Below, one piece after another: positions 44,030 to 53,470 of a stretch of 64,000 nucleotides of DNA. Every line of letters begins with the position of its first letter. The first letter of the stretch is position 1. The translations under genes and the position numbers were made by a program. This stretch comes from Alkalibacter rhizosphaerae (lineage in GTDB: Bacteria > Bacillota > Clostridia > Eubacteriales > Alkalibacteraceae): contig NZ_CP071444.1 of NCBI RefSeq assembly GCF_017352215.1, positions 2,170,001 through 2,234,000 on the forward strand, given 5' to 3'. A model generated the notes under the pieces. It did no database searches, was not told the DNA's origin, and worked only from the letters and a program-made list of their open reading frames with translations.

Positions 44030-46972
44030 TTGTCTCACTTGAAAGCATCTGTACAACGGGTTTTTACCACAAAACTGGAGGAGGACAAGAGTCTTAGCGT
44101 TTATGATCTGTTCCAGTGGAAGACGGTGGACGTCTTCATGAAAAACTGGAAGACGGGGAAGACCATTGCGGACATGCCGGAATTGGAGTTTCCGGAACAC
44201 TACAGCCAAAATGCCTGCAATATCATCGCTACCAAGTATTTTCGAAAGGCGGGCGTCAACAACAGCGTCGGTCATGAACGGAGCATGCGGGATGTGGCGG
44301 ATCGACTGGTTCGTTTTTGGGTGGATTCTTTAAAAGACGAAGGAGTTTTAAAAACCAAAGAAGCTTATCAGATCGTCTATGATGAATTGGTTTTTGGACT
44401 GCTCAGCCAGATGTGGGCACCCAACTCTCCTCAATGGTTCAATACCGGGTTGTTTAACAGTTACGGGATCCGGGGAGAGAAAGACAATCTGTACTACTAT
44501 GACAGCGAATCCGGCGAAGTGGTGGAAAGTCCGGACCGATATTCCAGAACGCAAGCGTCGGCATGTTTCATTTTATCCATTGAAGACAAACTCATGGGAG
44601 ATCACTCCATTACAGAGCAGTATGTCAGTGAGACCAAATTGTTCAAAGGCGGTTCCGGCGTTGGAACCAATTTCTCCAATATTCGGGGCTTGGATGAGAA
44701 ATTATCCAGTGGAGGCCATTCCTCCGGCATGATGAGCTTTTTGCAGGGCTTGGATCGAAATGCGGGAGCCATCAAATCCGGCGGAACCACTCGACGTGCG
44801 GCAAAAATGGTCATCACCGACATCGACCATCCGGAGATCGAATCTTTCATTACCTGGAAAGCCAAGGAAGAACAGAAGGTTCGGGACTTGGGGAAAATGG
44901 GATACGATACGTCCATGGATGGAGAAGCCTATGCTACCGTCAGCGGTCAAAACAGCAACAACTCCGTGAGGCTGACTGGGGAATTCATGGAGAGCGTATT
45001 CAATCTGAAGACGGATCCCGATGCCATGATCACCCTGAAAGGTCGAACGGATGACCAGGTAAACAAAGATGTGAAAGTGTCCTATCTATGGAACCTGATC
45101 AACCAGTCCTCCTGGGAATGTGCAGATCCCGGCTTGCAGTTTGACGATATTTTCAATGCATGGCATACCTGTCCCGGTGGCGAAGACGGAAAAGTAGGGG
45201 CGAAATACAACCGGATCAATGCCACCAACCCCTGCAGCGAGTATGCCTTTTTGGACGATACGGCCTGCAACCTGGCATCCATCAATGTATACCGGTTTTA
45301 CGACGAAGAAAACAACAGCTTTGATGTAACGAAGTTTGTTCATTTGATCGAGATGATCCAGCTGGTATTGGAATCTTCCATCCACTGGGGGCAATTCCCC
45401 ACCAAAGACATCGCAAGGAAAAGCCACCTGTTCCGAACCACCGGTCTGGGACTGGCCAATACGTCCTCCCTGCTGCTGGCAATGGGACTGCCTTATGATT
45501 CCGACGAAAGTCGAAATCTTGTGGCGACCCTTTCCGGAATCATGACGGGAGCGTCCTATCGGATGTCCGCATTCATGGCGGAAATAGTAGGTCCTTTCGA
45601 AAAGTATGAGATCAACCGGGAACACATGTTGAGGGTCATCCGAAACCACAGCCGGGTCGCAGGAGCCATGGAAGACGAACTGGAAGACATCAGCTACACA
45701 CCGGTCATGGTGGATCATGACGTGCTGAAAAACATGAACCAGGGAAAACTTGGGGAAGTGCTGAAGGAAGTTTGGACCGATGCCTACAAGTACGGCAAGG
45801 AGTTTGGATATCGCAATGCCCAAGTCTCCGTTATTGCACCGACGGGAACCATATCCCTGGCCATGGATTGCGGAGCGACTTCCATCGAACCTTTCTACAG
45901 CCATATGGTCTTCAAACAGTTGGTTGGCGGCGGAAGCATGGAAATGGTCAATCCTATCTTGGAGATCGCATTAAAAAACTTGGGTTACAACGAAGAAGCG
46001 ATCAAAGAGATCATGGACTACATCATGGAGAAGGACGACGATGGGAAAGTCATGCACGGCAGCGTCATCGGCGCTCCGCGTTTGAAGGAAGAACACTATC
46101 CCATTTTCGATACCGCCAATACCATTTCACCGGAAGGGCACGTCATGATGGTTTCGGCCATCACGCCATTGATCAGCGGTTCCGTATCCAAAACCGTCAA
46201 TCTGCCGAATCAGGCAAAAGTGGAGGACATCGACATGATCCACCGTCTTGCCTGGAAGACCGGTACCAAGGCCATCGCCCTGTACCGGGATGGATGCAAG
46301 GCAAGCCAACCACTTTCTTCCGGAATGGCAGAAGATCAGGAGAAGGATCTGGAAGAGTACACCTACAAGGAACTGGTGGAGTACGCCAAAAACTGTGTCA
46401 AGCACGTACCGAACCGAAAAAGACCTGGAGGGATGAGAACCAGCAGGACCCACTCGGCCAAGATCGGCGACATCGAGCTGTACATTACCATCGGGTTTTA
46501 TGAAGACGGCAATTTAGCGGAAGTATTTGTTTCTACCGACAAGGAAGGAACGGTTGTCAAAGGGTTGCTGGCATCCATGTCCAAAGCTCTGTCCAACATG
46601 CTGCAATACAATATCCCGCCCAAAGAGCTTTCCCGGTTACTCCGGGGTCAGCAGTTTGAACCGGCAGGGTTTGTAGCGCGACATCCTTACATCAAGTATG
46701 CTTCATCCATCGCCGATCTTCTCAGCAAGATCATCGACATCGAAATGGGTGATTTCAGCAGATGCCAGGTGAAGCCGGAAGCATTCATCCCCATGAGCAA
46801 GTTGTCTGCTGTGGAAACGTTGGTGAAAGATGTGGATCCGGGAGATACGGCAGAAACTCAAGGAGAACGAATCTATGGGGAAAGCTGTTCCCATTGCGGA
46901 AGTACCAGAATGGTGAAAAACGGCACCTGCAAAGTTTGCCTGGATTGCGGAAGCACTACGGGCTGCAGCTGA
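44030..46972 (+). CDS. nrdJ: Adenosylcobalamin-dependent (class II) ribonucleotide reductase
   Basis: Makes deoxyribonucleotides using a B12 radical, without oxygen. The protein is about 980 residues. Active-site Asn-Cys-Glu is in NPCSEYAFLDD near residue 400, the redox Cys near ASACFIL, and KGGSGVGTNFSNIR is the substrate loop. The C-terminus has a zinc-finger-like CSHCGSTR...CKVCLDCGS tail used for redox relay. A TTG at 44030 lies eight bases after GGAGG; an ATG at 44015 overlaps the site, so TTG is preferred. No B12 riboswitch fits in the 100-base leader. It depends on cobalamin, consistent with other corrinoid genes here. Confidence 0.94.
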   Translation: MSHLKASVQRVFTTKLEEDKSLSVYDLFQWKTVDVFMKNWKTGKTIADMPELEFPEHYSQNACNIIATKYFRKAGVNNSVGHERSMRDVADRLVRFWVDSLKDEGVLKTKEAYQIVYDELVFGLLSQMWAPNSPQWFNTGLFNSYGIRGEKDNLYYYDSESGEVVESPDRYSRTQASACFILSIEDKLMGDHSITEQYVSETKLFKGGSGVGTNFSNIRGLDEKLSSGGHSSGMMSFLQGLDRNAGAIKSGGTTRRAAKMVITDIDHPEIESFITWKAKEEQKVRDLGKMGYDTSMDGEAYATVSGQNSNNSVRLTGEFMESVFNLKTDPDAMITLKGRTDDQVNKDVKVSYLWNLINQSSWECADPGLQFDDIFNAWHTCPGGEDGKVGAKYNRINATNPCSEYAFLDDTACNLASINVYRFYDEENNSFDVTKFVHLIEMIQLVLESSIHWGQFPTKDIARKSHLFRTTGLGLANTSSLLLAMGLPYDSDESRNLVATLSGIMTGASYRMSAFMAEIVGPFEKYEINREHMLRVIRNHSRVAGAMEDELEDISYTPVMVDHDVLKNMNQGKLGEVLKEVWTDAYKYGKEFGYRNAQVSVIAPTGTISLAMDCGATSIEPFYSHMVFKQLVGGGSMEMVNPILEIALKNLGYNEEAIKEIMDYIMEKDDDGKVMHGSVIGAPRLKEEHYPIFDTANTISPEGHVMMVSAITPLISGSVSKTVNLPNQAKVEDIDMIHRLAWKTGTKAIALYRDGCKASQPLSSGMAEDQEKDLEEYTYKELVEYAKNCVKHVPNRKRPGGMRTSRTHSAKIGDIELYITIGFYEDGNLAEVFVSTDKEGTVVKGLLASMSKALSNMLQYNIPPKELSRLLRGQQFEPAGFVARHPYIKYASSIADLLSKIIDIEMGDFSRCQVKPEAFIPMSKLSAVETLVKDVDPGDTAETQGERIYGESCSHCGSTRMVKNGTCKVCLDCGSTTGCS

Positions 46973-46987
46973 TCCATGAAAAAAATG

Positions 46988-47017
46988 GTCGTCCCCATCA
47001 AGGGGGCGACTTTCTTT
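46988..47017 (+). terminator. Terminator of nrdJ
   Basis: GTCGTCCCC (46988-46996) pairs with GGGGGCGAC (47002-47010), 9 bp with one G-T pair, then TTTCTTT. Confidence 0.8.
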
Positions 47018-47107
47018 GATTAAGCAAAACTTAAAAGGGTTTTCCAAACGGGAAAAATCCGATACAATGAGAAGGTATGAAAATCGAATGGAATGTAAGG
47101 TGACGTT

Positions 47108-48277
47108 TTGGAAGAAAACAACATATATCGAATACAAATGAATGACAAGGAAATCGTACTGGTGGGGACAGCCCATGTTTCCAGAAACAGTGCAGAACTG
47201 GTCAAACGGATCGTAGAACAGGAACAGCCGGACTCCGTATGCATCGAACTGGATGAACAGCGCTACAAGTCCATCAAGGACAAGGATAAATGGCGAAATA
47301 CGGACATCGTTCAGATCATCAAGGAAAAAAAAGCCGGTTTCATGCTCACCAACATCATATTGTCCAACTATCAACGAAAGATCGCAGAGCAGTTTGACAT
47401 CCAGGCTGGACAGGAAATGATCCAGGGGATCCAGTCGGCAGAAGAATTGCAAGCCAACATCGTTATGGCGGACCGGAAGATCCAGACCACATTTACCCGT
47501 TTGTGGCGAAAAGTCAGCTTATGGGGAAAGATCAAGCTCATCAGCAGCATCATGTATTCCCTCATCGACGATGAAGAGATCACGGAAGAAGATCTGGAGA
47601 GAATGAAGACGGAGGACATGCTTTCTTCCGCCTTGACGGAGCTGTCCAAATCCTTTCCCACCTTGAAAACCTATTTGGTGGATGAACGGGATCAATATCT
47701 GGCGGCAAAAATCAAAGAAGCACCCGGAAAGAAAGTGGTGGCCATCTTGGGAGCGGCCCATGTTCCCGGTGTCCAGGAAGAATTGTTCAAGGAACAGGAT
47801 CTGGAAGAACTGGACTCCATTCCGGAGAAGACCCTGGCATCAAAGATCGGCGGATGGATCCTTCCCGGATTGATCTTGGTGATGATCGGTTTGACCTTTA
47901 CGGTCGACACCTCCATGGCCTGGAGCCAGGTGCTCCGCTTCATATTGTGGGTGGGTAGTTTGGCAGCCCTTGGAACCTTCCTTGCAGGAGGTCATGTGCT
48001 CTCGGCTGTTGCGTCCTTTGTCATGGCACCCCTTAGCGCCATCCATCCCCTTTTGGCGACGGGATGGTTTGCCGGATTGATGGAGGCCCATATCCGAAAG
48101 CCTAAGGTGGAAGACTTTGAACGTTTGTCCAAAGATCTCTATACTCTCAAAGGGTTTTGGAAGAATAAAGTGACCCGGATCCTCCTGGTGGTGGCTTTCT
48201 CCAACATCGGATGCACCATTGGCATCTGGATCAGCGGGTTGAACATCGTGACCAGTTTTTTCGATTTGTTTTTTTAA
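47108..48277 (+). CDS. TraB/GumN family membrane protein
   Basis: A 389-residue TraB-domain protein. The N-terminal half has VGTAHVSRNSAELVKRI and CIELDEQRYK, and ILGAAHVPGVQEEL near residue 220; the C-terminal third has about four membrane helices. TraB relatives inhibit pheromone signalling in enterococci and some are metalloproteases; a role here is unknown. The TTG at 47108 follows AAGGTGACGTT and is preferred because no in-frame ATG precedes the conserved part. Confidence 0.88.
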   Translation: MEENNIYRIQMNDKEIVLVGTAHVSRNSAELVKRIVEQEQPDSVCIELDEQRYKSIKDKDKWRNTDIVQIIKEKKAGFMLTNIILSNYQRKIAEQFDIQAGQEMIQGIQSAEELQANIVMADRKIQTTFTRLWRKVSLWGKIKLISSIMYSLIDDEEITEEDLERMKTEDMLSSALTELSKSFPTLKTYLVDERDQYLAAKIKEAPGKKVVAILGAAHVPGVQEELFKEQDLEELDSIPEKTLASKIGGWILPGLILVMIGLTFTVDTSMAWSQVLRFILWVGSLAALGTFLAGGHVLSAVASFVMAPLSAIHPLLATGWFAGLMEAHIRKPKVEDFERLSKDLYTLKGFWKNKVTRILLVVAFSNIGCTIGIWISGLNIVTSFFDLFF

Positions 48278-48285
48278 ATAAGAGA

Positions 48286-48316
48286 AACCGGACGATCATG
48301 CTTCGTCCGGTTCTTC
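48286..48316. terminator. Terminator between TraB gene and MazG-like gene
   Basis: AACCGGACGA (48286-48295) pairs with TCGTCCGGTT (48303-48312). It overlaps the last codons of the minus-strand gene; T-rich sequence follows on plus. Only the upstream TraB gene is clearly served. Confidence 0.6.
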
Positions 48317-48622
48317 TACTTCTACAAGAAAATATCGTTCTTTGAAGGAGCCTCTGGCTTCCTTTTTTTTCATCCGAAGATAGTCGATGTGCATGGGTTC
48401 GTAGTCCATATGATCCACCAGACAATCCAAAGCTTCATAAATATCTGCCAACTCTTCTTCATTGCCGCTTTCATGGAAATCCCGGATCTCTTCGATGATC
48501 TTTTCCACCAATGCATCCTGGTAGGATGCATCATCCAGCACCCGAACAGCGTATTGGCGTCCGCTTTTCTTGATCAAGTCGGGGATCATGTCCCGAACCA
48601 GTTTGTTGTACTTGATTTTCAT
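48296..48622 (-). CDS. MazG-like nucleotide pyrophosphohydrolase
   Basis: A 108-residue all-alpha NTP-pyrophosphatase-like protein (phosphoribosyl-ATP pyrophosphatase-like). NKLVRDMIPDLIKKSG begins the family pattern and EEELADIYEALDCLVDHM holds the acidic residues that coordinate magnesium. Such small proteins often clean up abnormal nucleotides. ATG follows GAAGGTGAAGGG. Convergent with the TraB gene. Confidence 0.85.
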   Translation of the reverse strand: MKIKYNKLVRDMIPDLIKKSGRQYAVRVLDDASYQDALVEKIIEEIRDFHESGNEEELADIYEALDCLVDHMDYEPMHIDYLRMKKKEARGSFKERYFLVEVEEPDEA

Positions 48623-48741
48623 CCCTTCACCTTCCTAATCGTTGTTATCCTATATATATCCCAAGTGGATGGATTAAAACCATGCAATCCATTTGGGAAT
48701 ATGGTACCATCAAATTATTAAAAGATAATGGGGTGGAAAAC

Positions 48742-49572
48742 TTGAGCGAGATTCTTGGCAGTTTCATATACAAAAATGGAGCATTGGTGGGAAAACCCGA
48801 TCAAATGGAAGCTTTCCCCGGGGACAGCATCTATGAGGTGATCCGCATGGTGGATAGCAGACTGGTCTTTTTGGAAGATCATCTGGACCGGTTTTATGGA
48901 TCCCTGGAACTGGCAGGAAAAAAGGCAAAGCCGGAACGCCTGGTCCTGAAGGAGTCCATGGAGAGATTGATCCATGCCAATGGTGGTGGAAGTAGGAACC
49001 TGAGGCTGGTGTATGTTCCACTGGAGATCGGATTCCATTTGTACATGTACCTGATCCCCACAGCAGTCCCCGATGAAAAAACCAGAAAGGAAGGGGCCAG
49101 CGTGGTGACCCACCGGGTGGATCGGGAAAATCCCAACATCAAAACCGTTTCACAGTCCTACAAAGACCTGCTCCAACAGGAGGGTTTTCAAGGAAAATTT
49201 GAATTGTTGCTGGTGGATTCTCAAGGATGGATCCGGGAAGGCAGCAAGACCAACATATTTTTTATTTTAAACGATTCTTTGGTGACGCCCCCGGCCAAGG
49301 AAGTGCTGCCGGGGATCACCCGAAAAAAAGTTCTCGAGATCTGCAGGGAAGAAGGTATAAAAGTAGAGGAAGGGTTCCTTTCGATCCAGGATCTGGACCA
49401 AGTGTCCGGCATCTTTCTCACGGGCACATCCATCGGGGTGCTGCCGGTCAAGGATGTGGACGGGAGGGCATTTCCCCTGGATCACCCCGTCTTGAAAAGA
49501 TTGAAAGACGGATACGAAAAGAAAGCGGCGCAAAAGGAACAAGAAAGCCCGGAAGAAGGATGGACACACTGA
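48742..49572 (+). CDS. Class IV aminotransferase (PabC/branched-chain type)
   Basis: A PLP enzyme of fold type IV, 276 residues from the preferred start. NGALVGKPDQMEAFPGDSIYEVIRM and EGSKTNIFFI are typical; the cofactor Lys is the one in NPNIKTVSQSYKD. The group includes 4-amino-4-deoxychorismate lyase, branched-chain and D-amino acid aminotransferases, and the sequence alone does not decide which. A TTG at 48742 sits five bases after GGGGTGG; an ATG at 48682 has no ribosome site and overlaps possible promoter sequence. It overlaps the next gene by one base. Confidence 0.7.
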   Translation: MSEILGSFIYKNGALVGKPDQMEAFPGDSIYEVIRMVDSRLVFLEDHLDRFYGSLELAGKKAKPERLVLKESMERLIHANGGGSRNLRLVYVPLEIGFHLYMYLIPTAVPDEKTRKEGASVVTHRVDRENPNIKTVSQSYKDLLQQEGFQGKFELLLVDSQGWIREGSKTNIFFILNDSLVTPPAKEVLPGITRKKVLEICREEGIKVEEGFLSIQDLDQVSGIFLTGTSIGVLPVKDVDGRAFPLDHPVLKRLKDGYEKKAAQKEQESPEEGWTH

Positions 49573-50297
49573 TGAGAATCGCCGTCTGCTCTTCCCAGAT
49601 CCCTCGGGATACGGTAAAAGAATTGGAAGAACATGTTGAACACGTTGTCACCATTCCAGCATATGATGTCCTCTATCCGGCCATCCAGACCCATCCGGAT
49701 ATCCAGTTGTGTCCGTTGGATCGACAAACCATTGTCGTGCAACCGGATTTTGACGGGGAGACCATGAAAAAGCTGGAGAACTTGGGAGTCCGGGTGATCC
49801 TGGGAGAAAAAATGCTGAAAGCAAAATATCCGGCGGACATTCCCTACAACCTGGCGATCACCGAAAATCATTATTTCCATTTGAAAGGGGCTGCAGATCC
49901 CGTATGTGAAGCAGAATTGCAAAAGAGGGGGAAACAACTGGTGCCGGTCAGGCAGGGCTACACCAAGTGCTCTACCTTGATTCTTTCGGAGAAAGGGCTG
50001 GTGACGGCGGATCGTTCCATTTGGAAGGAGGCCGTAAAGGCCGGTTATGATGTCTTGCTGATCGAACCGGGGCAGATAGAGCTTGCCGGGATGGAGTATG
50101 GTTTTATTGGAGGAGCCACCGGTGTGCTGGAAGAAGAAAAAAAGATCTTTTTCTGCGGGCATTGGTCCACCCACAAAATGGGGCGACAGATGAAAGAATT
50201 TGCAGAAGCACGTGGGTATGATTGCATCTCTCTTTGGGAGGGACCCTTGCTGGATATCGGAAGCATTTTCTTTCTGGATCCACAGTCGGTAGTATAG
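49572..50297 (+). CDS. Conserved protein of unknown function (DUF6873-like)
   Basis: A 241-residue soluble protein I can only tentatively place with the DUF6873 family found in Clostridia. Visible features are RIAVCSSQIPRDTVKEL at the start, two Cys-containing motifs (QGYTKCSTLILSEKGLVTADRSI) and GFIGGATGVLEEEKKIFFCGHWSTH. The alternating Gly-rich blocks recall GME-type (arginine deiminase-like) folds, but I see no complete catalytic set. The ATG overlaps the preceding stop (TGATG). Coupled with the aminotransferase. Confidence 0.6.
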   Translation: MRIAVCSSQIPRDTVKELEEHVEHVVTIPAYDVLYPAIQTHPDIQLCPLDRQTIVVQPDFDGETMKKLENLGVRVILGEKMLKAKYPADIPYNLAITENHYFHLKGAADPVCEAELQKRGKQLVPVRQGYTKCSTLILSEKGLVTADRSIWKEAVKAGYDVLLIEPGQIELAGMEYGFIGGATGVLEEEKKIFFCGHWSTHKMGRQMKEFAEARGYDCISLWEGPLLDIGSIFFLDPQSVV

Positions 50298-50358
50298 GAG
50301 AGAATGTTTCATGGGCATCTTAATGAGGTATCATTAGGAAAAGGAAAGGAGTGTTGGT

Positions 50359-51081
50359 ATGTCAACAGCCGCTTTTTTCGACGTGGATGGGACTCTTTAT
50401 CGGGATTCCCTCATGGTGGAGCATTTTAAAAAACTGATCAAGTACGAAGTGCTGGATCCGGCCATCTGGCATGGTGATGCCAAGCGAAAATTTGAAAACT
50501 GGGTGAAGCGTCACGGCGATTATGAAGATTATCTTTTGGAGATCGCCGACATATACATTCAAAACATGAAGGGCCTGGAGCGTGACTACATCCACTTCAT
50601 TACGGACCAGGTGATCAAGCTCAAAGGGGAGCGGGTATATCGTTTTACCCGGGATCGGATCAAATGGCACCAAAAAGAGGGTCATCTGGTAGTTTTTATA
50701 TCCGGCAGCCCGGAATACCTGGTGGAAAAAATGGCGGAAAAGTATGATGTGGAGCATTTTGTGGGCACGAAGTACTTTGTGGGGGAAGACAACCGATTCA
50801 CCGGAGAGATCGAACCCATGTGGGATTCCGAGAGCAAAAACAAATTTTTATGCCAGTTCATCCTAAAACATGAGGTGGATCTGGAAGCCAGCTATGCCTA
50901 TGGAGATACAACAGGGGATTATCATATGTTGAAGATGGTGGGACATCCTGTATTGATCAATCCCATCAAAAAACTGGTAGAGATCTTTCAGGAAGATCCG
51001 GAACTGGTCCAAAAGGCCAGTATCATCGTGGAGCGAAAAGACGTGATCTACCAGATCCCTGCCGATGTGAAAATCCTGTAA
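50359..51081 (+). CDS. HAD-IB family hydrolase (phosphoserine phosphatase-like)
   Basis: A 240-residue HAD phosphatase of subfamily IB. Motif I FFDVDGTLYRDS, motif II VFISGSP, motif III with KNKF, and motif IV AYGDTTGDYHML are all present. Related proteins act on phosphoserine or as phosphatidylglycerophosphate/other phosphatases; substrate not inferable. ATG follows AAAGGAGTGTTGGT. Confidence 0.85.
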   Translation: MSTAAFFDVDGTLYRDSLMVEHFKKLIKYEVLDPAIWHGDAKRKFENWVKRHGDYEDYLLEIADIYIQNMKGLERDYIHFITDQVIKLKGERVYRFTRDRIKWHQKEGHLVVFISGSPEYLVEKMAEKYDVEHFVGTKYFVGEDNRFTGEIEPMWDSESKNKFLCQFILKHEVDLEASYAYGDTTGDYHMLKMVGHPVLINPIKKLVEIFQEDPELVQKASIIVERKDVIYQIPADVKIL

Positions 51082-51087
51082 AAAGGA

Positions 51088-51116
51088 TTGACAGATTTTC
51101 CTTGGAAATCTATAAT
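51088..51116 (+). promoter_or_regulatory. Consensus sigma-A promoter of the thrS T-box transcript
   Basis: TTGACA (51088-51093), 17-bp spacer, TATAAT (51111-51116): both hexamers match consensus. Transcription would start near 51123. Confidence 0.85.
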
Positions 51117-51119
51117 GGA

Positions 51120-51341
51120 CCAAAGACGTAGACGAGGCCATGTGGCGATTGACCGTTTTACCAGAGAGAAGGTGCAAAGCTGAAAGCACCTTTAAAACAG
51201 GGATCGATCATACCCCCTCCGAGTTGCAGGCTGAAGTACAGTAAGCCGTGCCGGGATGACCGTTACCAAAATGAGTGGATTCGATCAATTAGGGTGGAAC
51301 CGCGTGCGTGCACGCCCCTTGCAAATGCAAGGGGCTTTTTT
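51120..51341 (+). promoter_or_regulatory. Threonine T-box riboswitch
   Basis: A leader of about 220 bases with the conserved T-box AGGGTGGAACCGCG at 51291-51304, an upstream AGAGAG loop at 51164-51169 and a terminator hairpin (GCCCCTTGC 51314-51322 with GCAAGGGGC 51327-51335, then TTTTTT). Uncharged tRNA pairs with the leader and stabilises an antiterminator. The gene is thrS, so a Thr specifier is expected; ACC at 51212-51214 is the best candidate but is followed by C rather than the usual purine, so the codon assignment is tentative. Confidence 0.9.
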
Positions 51342-51369
51342 ATATTTTTGAATATGGGAGGTTAAAATA

Positions 51370-53277
51370 ATGATCAACATACGATTAAAAGACGGAAGTG
51401 TGAAAGAATACGAACAACCGACGACAGCCTATCAGGTGGCTTTGGACATCAGCGAAGGATTGGCCAGGGTGGCCTGCGCTGCAGAGGTGGACGGAGATCT
51501 GGAGGATCTTCGCAAGGTACTGGACAAGGACTGTGATTTGAACATTCTGACATTTGATTCGGATGGAGGAAAACACGCCTACTGGCATACTTCCACCCAT
51601 ATTATGGCTCAGGCGGTCAAACGGATCTTTCCAAAAGCTAAGCTGGCCATCGGACCGGCCATCGACAACGGTTTTTACTATGATTTTGACTTGGAGCGGA
51701 ATCTGACCCCGGAAGATCTGGATACCATTGAAGCAGAAATGAAAAAGATCATCAAGGAAAAGATCCAGATCCAGCGGGAGGAATTGCCACGGGAAGATGC
51801 GATCCAACGGATGAAAGATCTGGGGGAAGACTACAAGGTGGAGTTGATCGAAGATCTGCCGGAAGACGCGGTCATCAGTTTTTACACCCAGGACGAATTT
51901 GTGGACCTGTGCGCAGGACCTCACTTGATGAATACCGGACAGGTAAAGGCGTACAAACTGCAGAGCATAGCAGGAGCCTATTGGAGAGGCAGCGAGAAGA
52001 ACAAAATGCTGCAACGGATCTACGGGACTGCTTTCCCCAAAAAGGCCCAGCTGGACGACTATTTGGAACGTTTGGAAGAAGCGAAACGAAGGGACCACCG
52101 AAAACTGGGCAAGGAATTGGATCTTTTCTCCATTCAGGAAGAAGGTCCCGGATTCCCATTCTTTCATCCAAAAGGGATGATCCTTCGAAACATCCTTGAA
52201 AATTTTTGGCGGGAAGAACACACCAAACAAGGATACGAAGAGATCAAAACACCCATTATCCTGGATGTGGAGTTGTGGAAACGTTCCGGTCATTGGGACA
52301 ACTATCGGGAAAACATGTACTTTACCACCATTGACGACCGGGACTTTGCAGTCAAACCCATGAACTGCCCGGGAGGCATGCTCATGTACAAGCGCACCAT
52401 GCACTCCTATCGGGATCTGCCCATCAAGATGGCAGAACTTGGACTGGTCCATCGTCATGAATTGTCGGGTGCTCTCCATGGATTGATGCGGGTTCGAAAC
52501 TTTACCCAGGATGATGCCCATTTGTACATGACACCAGATCAGATCAAGGATCAGATCAAGGAGATCATTGACCTGACGGACAAGATCTACAAAGTTTTTG
52601 GATTTACCTACCGGGTGGAATTGTCCACCAAACCGGAAAACGCCATCGGTGACGATGGGGATTGGGAGGTTGCCATCCAGGCCTTGCGGGAAACCTTGGA
52701 AGAAAAGCAGATCCCTTTCCGGATCAACGAAGGGGACGGCGCCTTCTACGGGCCAAAGATCGATTTTCACTTGGAGGACTGCATCGGCAGAACCTGGCAG
52801 TGCGGTACCATCCAGCTGGACTTTCAGATGCCGGAGCGGTTTGACCTCACCTATGTCGGGTCAGACAACGAAAAGCACCGACCGGTCATGGTCCATCGGA
52901 CCGTATTGGGCAGCATCGAGCGCTTCATCGGTATTTTGATCGAACATTACGCTGGAGCATTTCCATTGTGGCTGGCACCGGAACAAGTCCGGATCCTTCC
53001 TATTGCACCCGCTTTCAAGGAACATGCAGAAAAGTTGTCCGCCATGTTGAAAGAAAATGACATACGGGTCCATGTGGACATGCGGGACGAAAAAATCGGA
53101 TACAAGATCCGGGAAGCCCAAATGGACAAGATCCCGTACATGCTCATCATTGGCCAGAAGGAAGCAGACAGCAACAGCGCATCCATCCGCTCCAGAAAAG
53201 AAGGGGATCTGGGATCCATACAGCCGGAAGTGCTGTTGGAAAAATTGCAAAAAGAAATCAAAGAAAAATCAAATTGA
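51370..53277 (+). CDS. thrS: Threonine--tRNA ligase
   Basis: Charges tRNA-Thr. 635 residues. The N-terminal TGS domain (to about 60), the editing domain with HTSTHIMAQAVKRIFP, the class II core with zinc ligand Cys in KPMNCPGGMLMY and HRHELSGALHGLMRVRNFTQ, and the C-terminal anticodon domain are all present. ATG follows GGGAGGTTAAAATA. It is controlled by the T-box directly upstream. Confidence 0.97.
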   Translation: MINIRLKDGSVKEYEQPTTAYQVALDISEGLARVACAAEVDGDLEDLRKVLDKDCDLNILTFDSDGGKHAYWHTSTHIMAQAVKRIFPKAKLAIGPAIDNGFYYDFDLERNLTPEDLDTIEAEMKKIIKEKIQIQREELPREDAIQRMKDLGEDYKVELIEDLPEDAVISFYTQDEFVDLCAGPHLMNTGQVKAYKLQSIAGAYWRGSEKNKMLQRIYGTAFPKKAQLDDYLERLEEAKRRDHRKLGKELDLFSIQEEGPGFPFFHPKGMILRNILENFWREEHTKQGYEEIKTPIILDVELWKRSGHWDNYRENMYFTTIDDRDFAVKPMNCPGGMLMYKRTMHSYRDLPIKMAELGLVHRHELSGALHGLMRVRNFTQDDAHLYMTPDQIKDQIKEIIDLTDKIYKVFGFTYRVELSTKPENAIGDDGDWEVAIQALRETLEEKQIPFRINEGDGAFYGPKIDFHLEDCIGRTWQCGTIQLDFQMPERFDLTYVGSDNEKHRPVMVHRTVLGSIERFIGILIEHYAGAFPLWLAPEQVRILPIAPAFKEHAEKLSAMLKENDIRVHVDMRDEKIGYKIREAQMDKIPYMLIIGQKEADSNSASIRSRKEGDLGSIQPEVLLEKLQKEIKEKSN

Positions 53278-53280
53278 GGT

Positions 53281-53309
53281 TTGACTTGAGGTGACGGTTG
53301 TGGTATCAT
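53281..53309 (+). promoter_or_regulatory. Promoter of the infC-rpmI-rplT operon
   Basis: TTGACT (53281-53286), 17-bp spacer, extended -10 TGG-TATCAT (TATCAT at 53304-53309). It begins four bases after the thrS stop. Confidence 0.65.
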
Positions 53310-53315
53310 TACTTG

Positions 53316-53418
53316 GTAACAAAGTAGAAGGTCCACTTCTCACCTTGGGTTGATGCAACCCGGGTTCATAGAAACCGTGTTTATCATGGCAGGTGGAACA
53401 TTCTACCTGCCATTTTTT
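53316..53418 (+). promoter_or_regulatory. infC leader attenuator (L20-leader type)
   Basis: A leader ends in a terminator hairpin, TGGCAGGTGGA (53387-53397) with TCTACCTGCCA (53402-53412), then TTTTTT, well before infC. Upstream GTAGAAGGTCCAC (53324-53336) can pair with the TTCTAC or GTGGA parts of that hairpin, giving an antiterminator. In Bacillus this operon is controlled by L20 binding to such a leader; the same is inferred here. A separate GGGTTGATGCAACCC hairpin lies between. Confidence 0.7.
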
Positions 53419-53470
53419 ATAGGCAAGAAGGGCGCCAATGAGCGCAAAAATAAGATGGAGGTGTATACTT

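Noticed and set aside
48682-48741. Longer start of the class IV aminotransferase at ATG 48682
   Set aside because: No ribosome site, and the extra 20 residues precede the conserved family start; kept only as an alternative.
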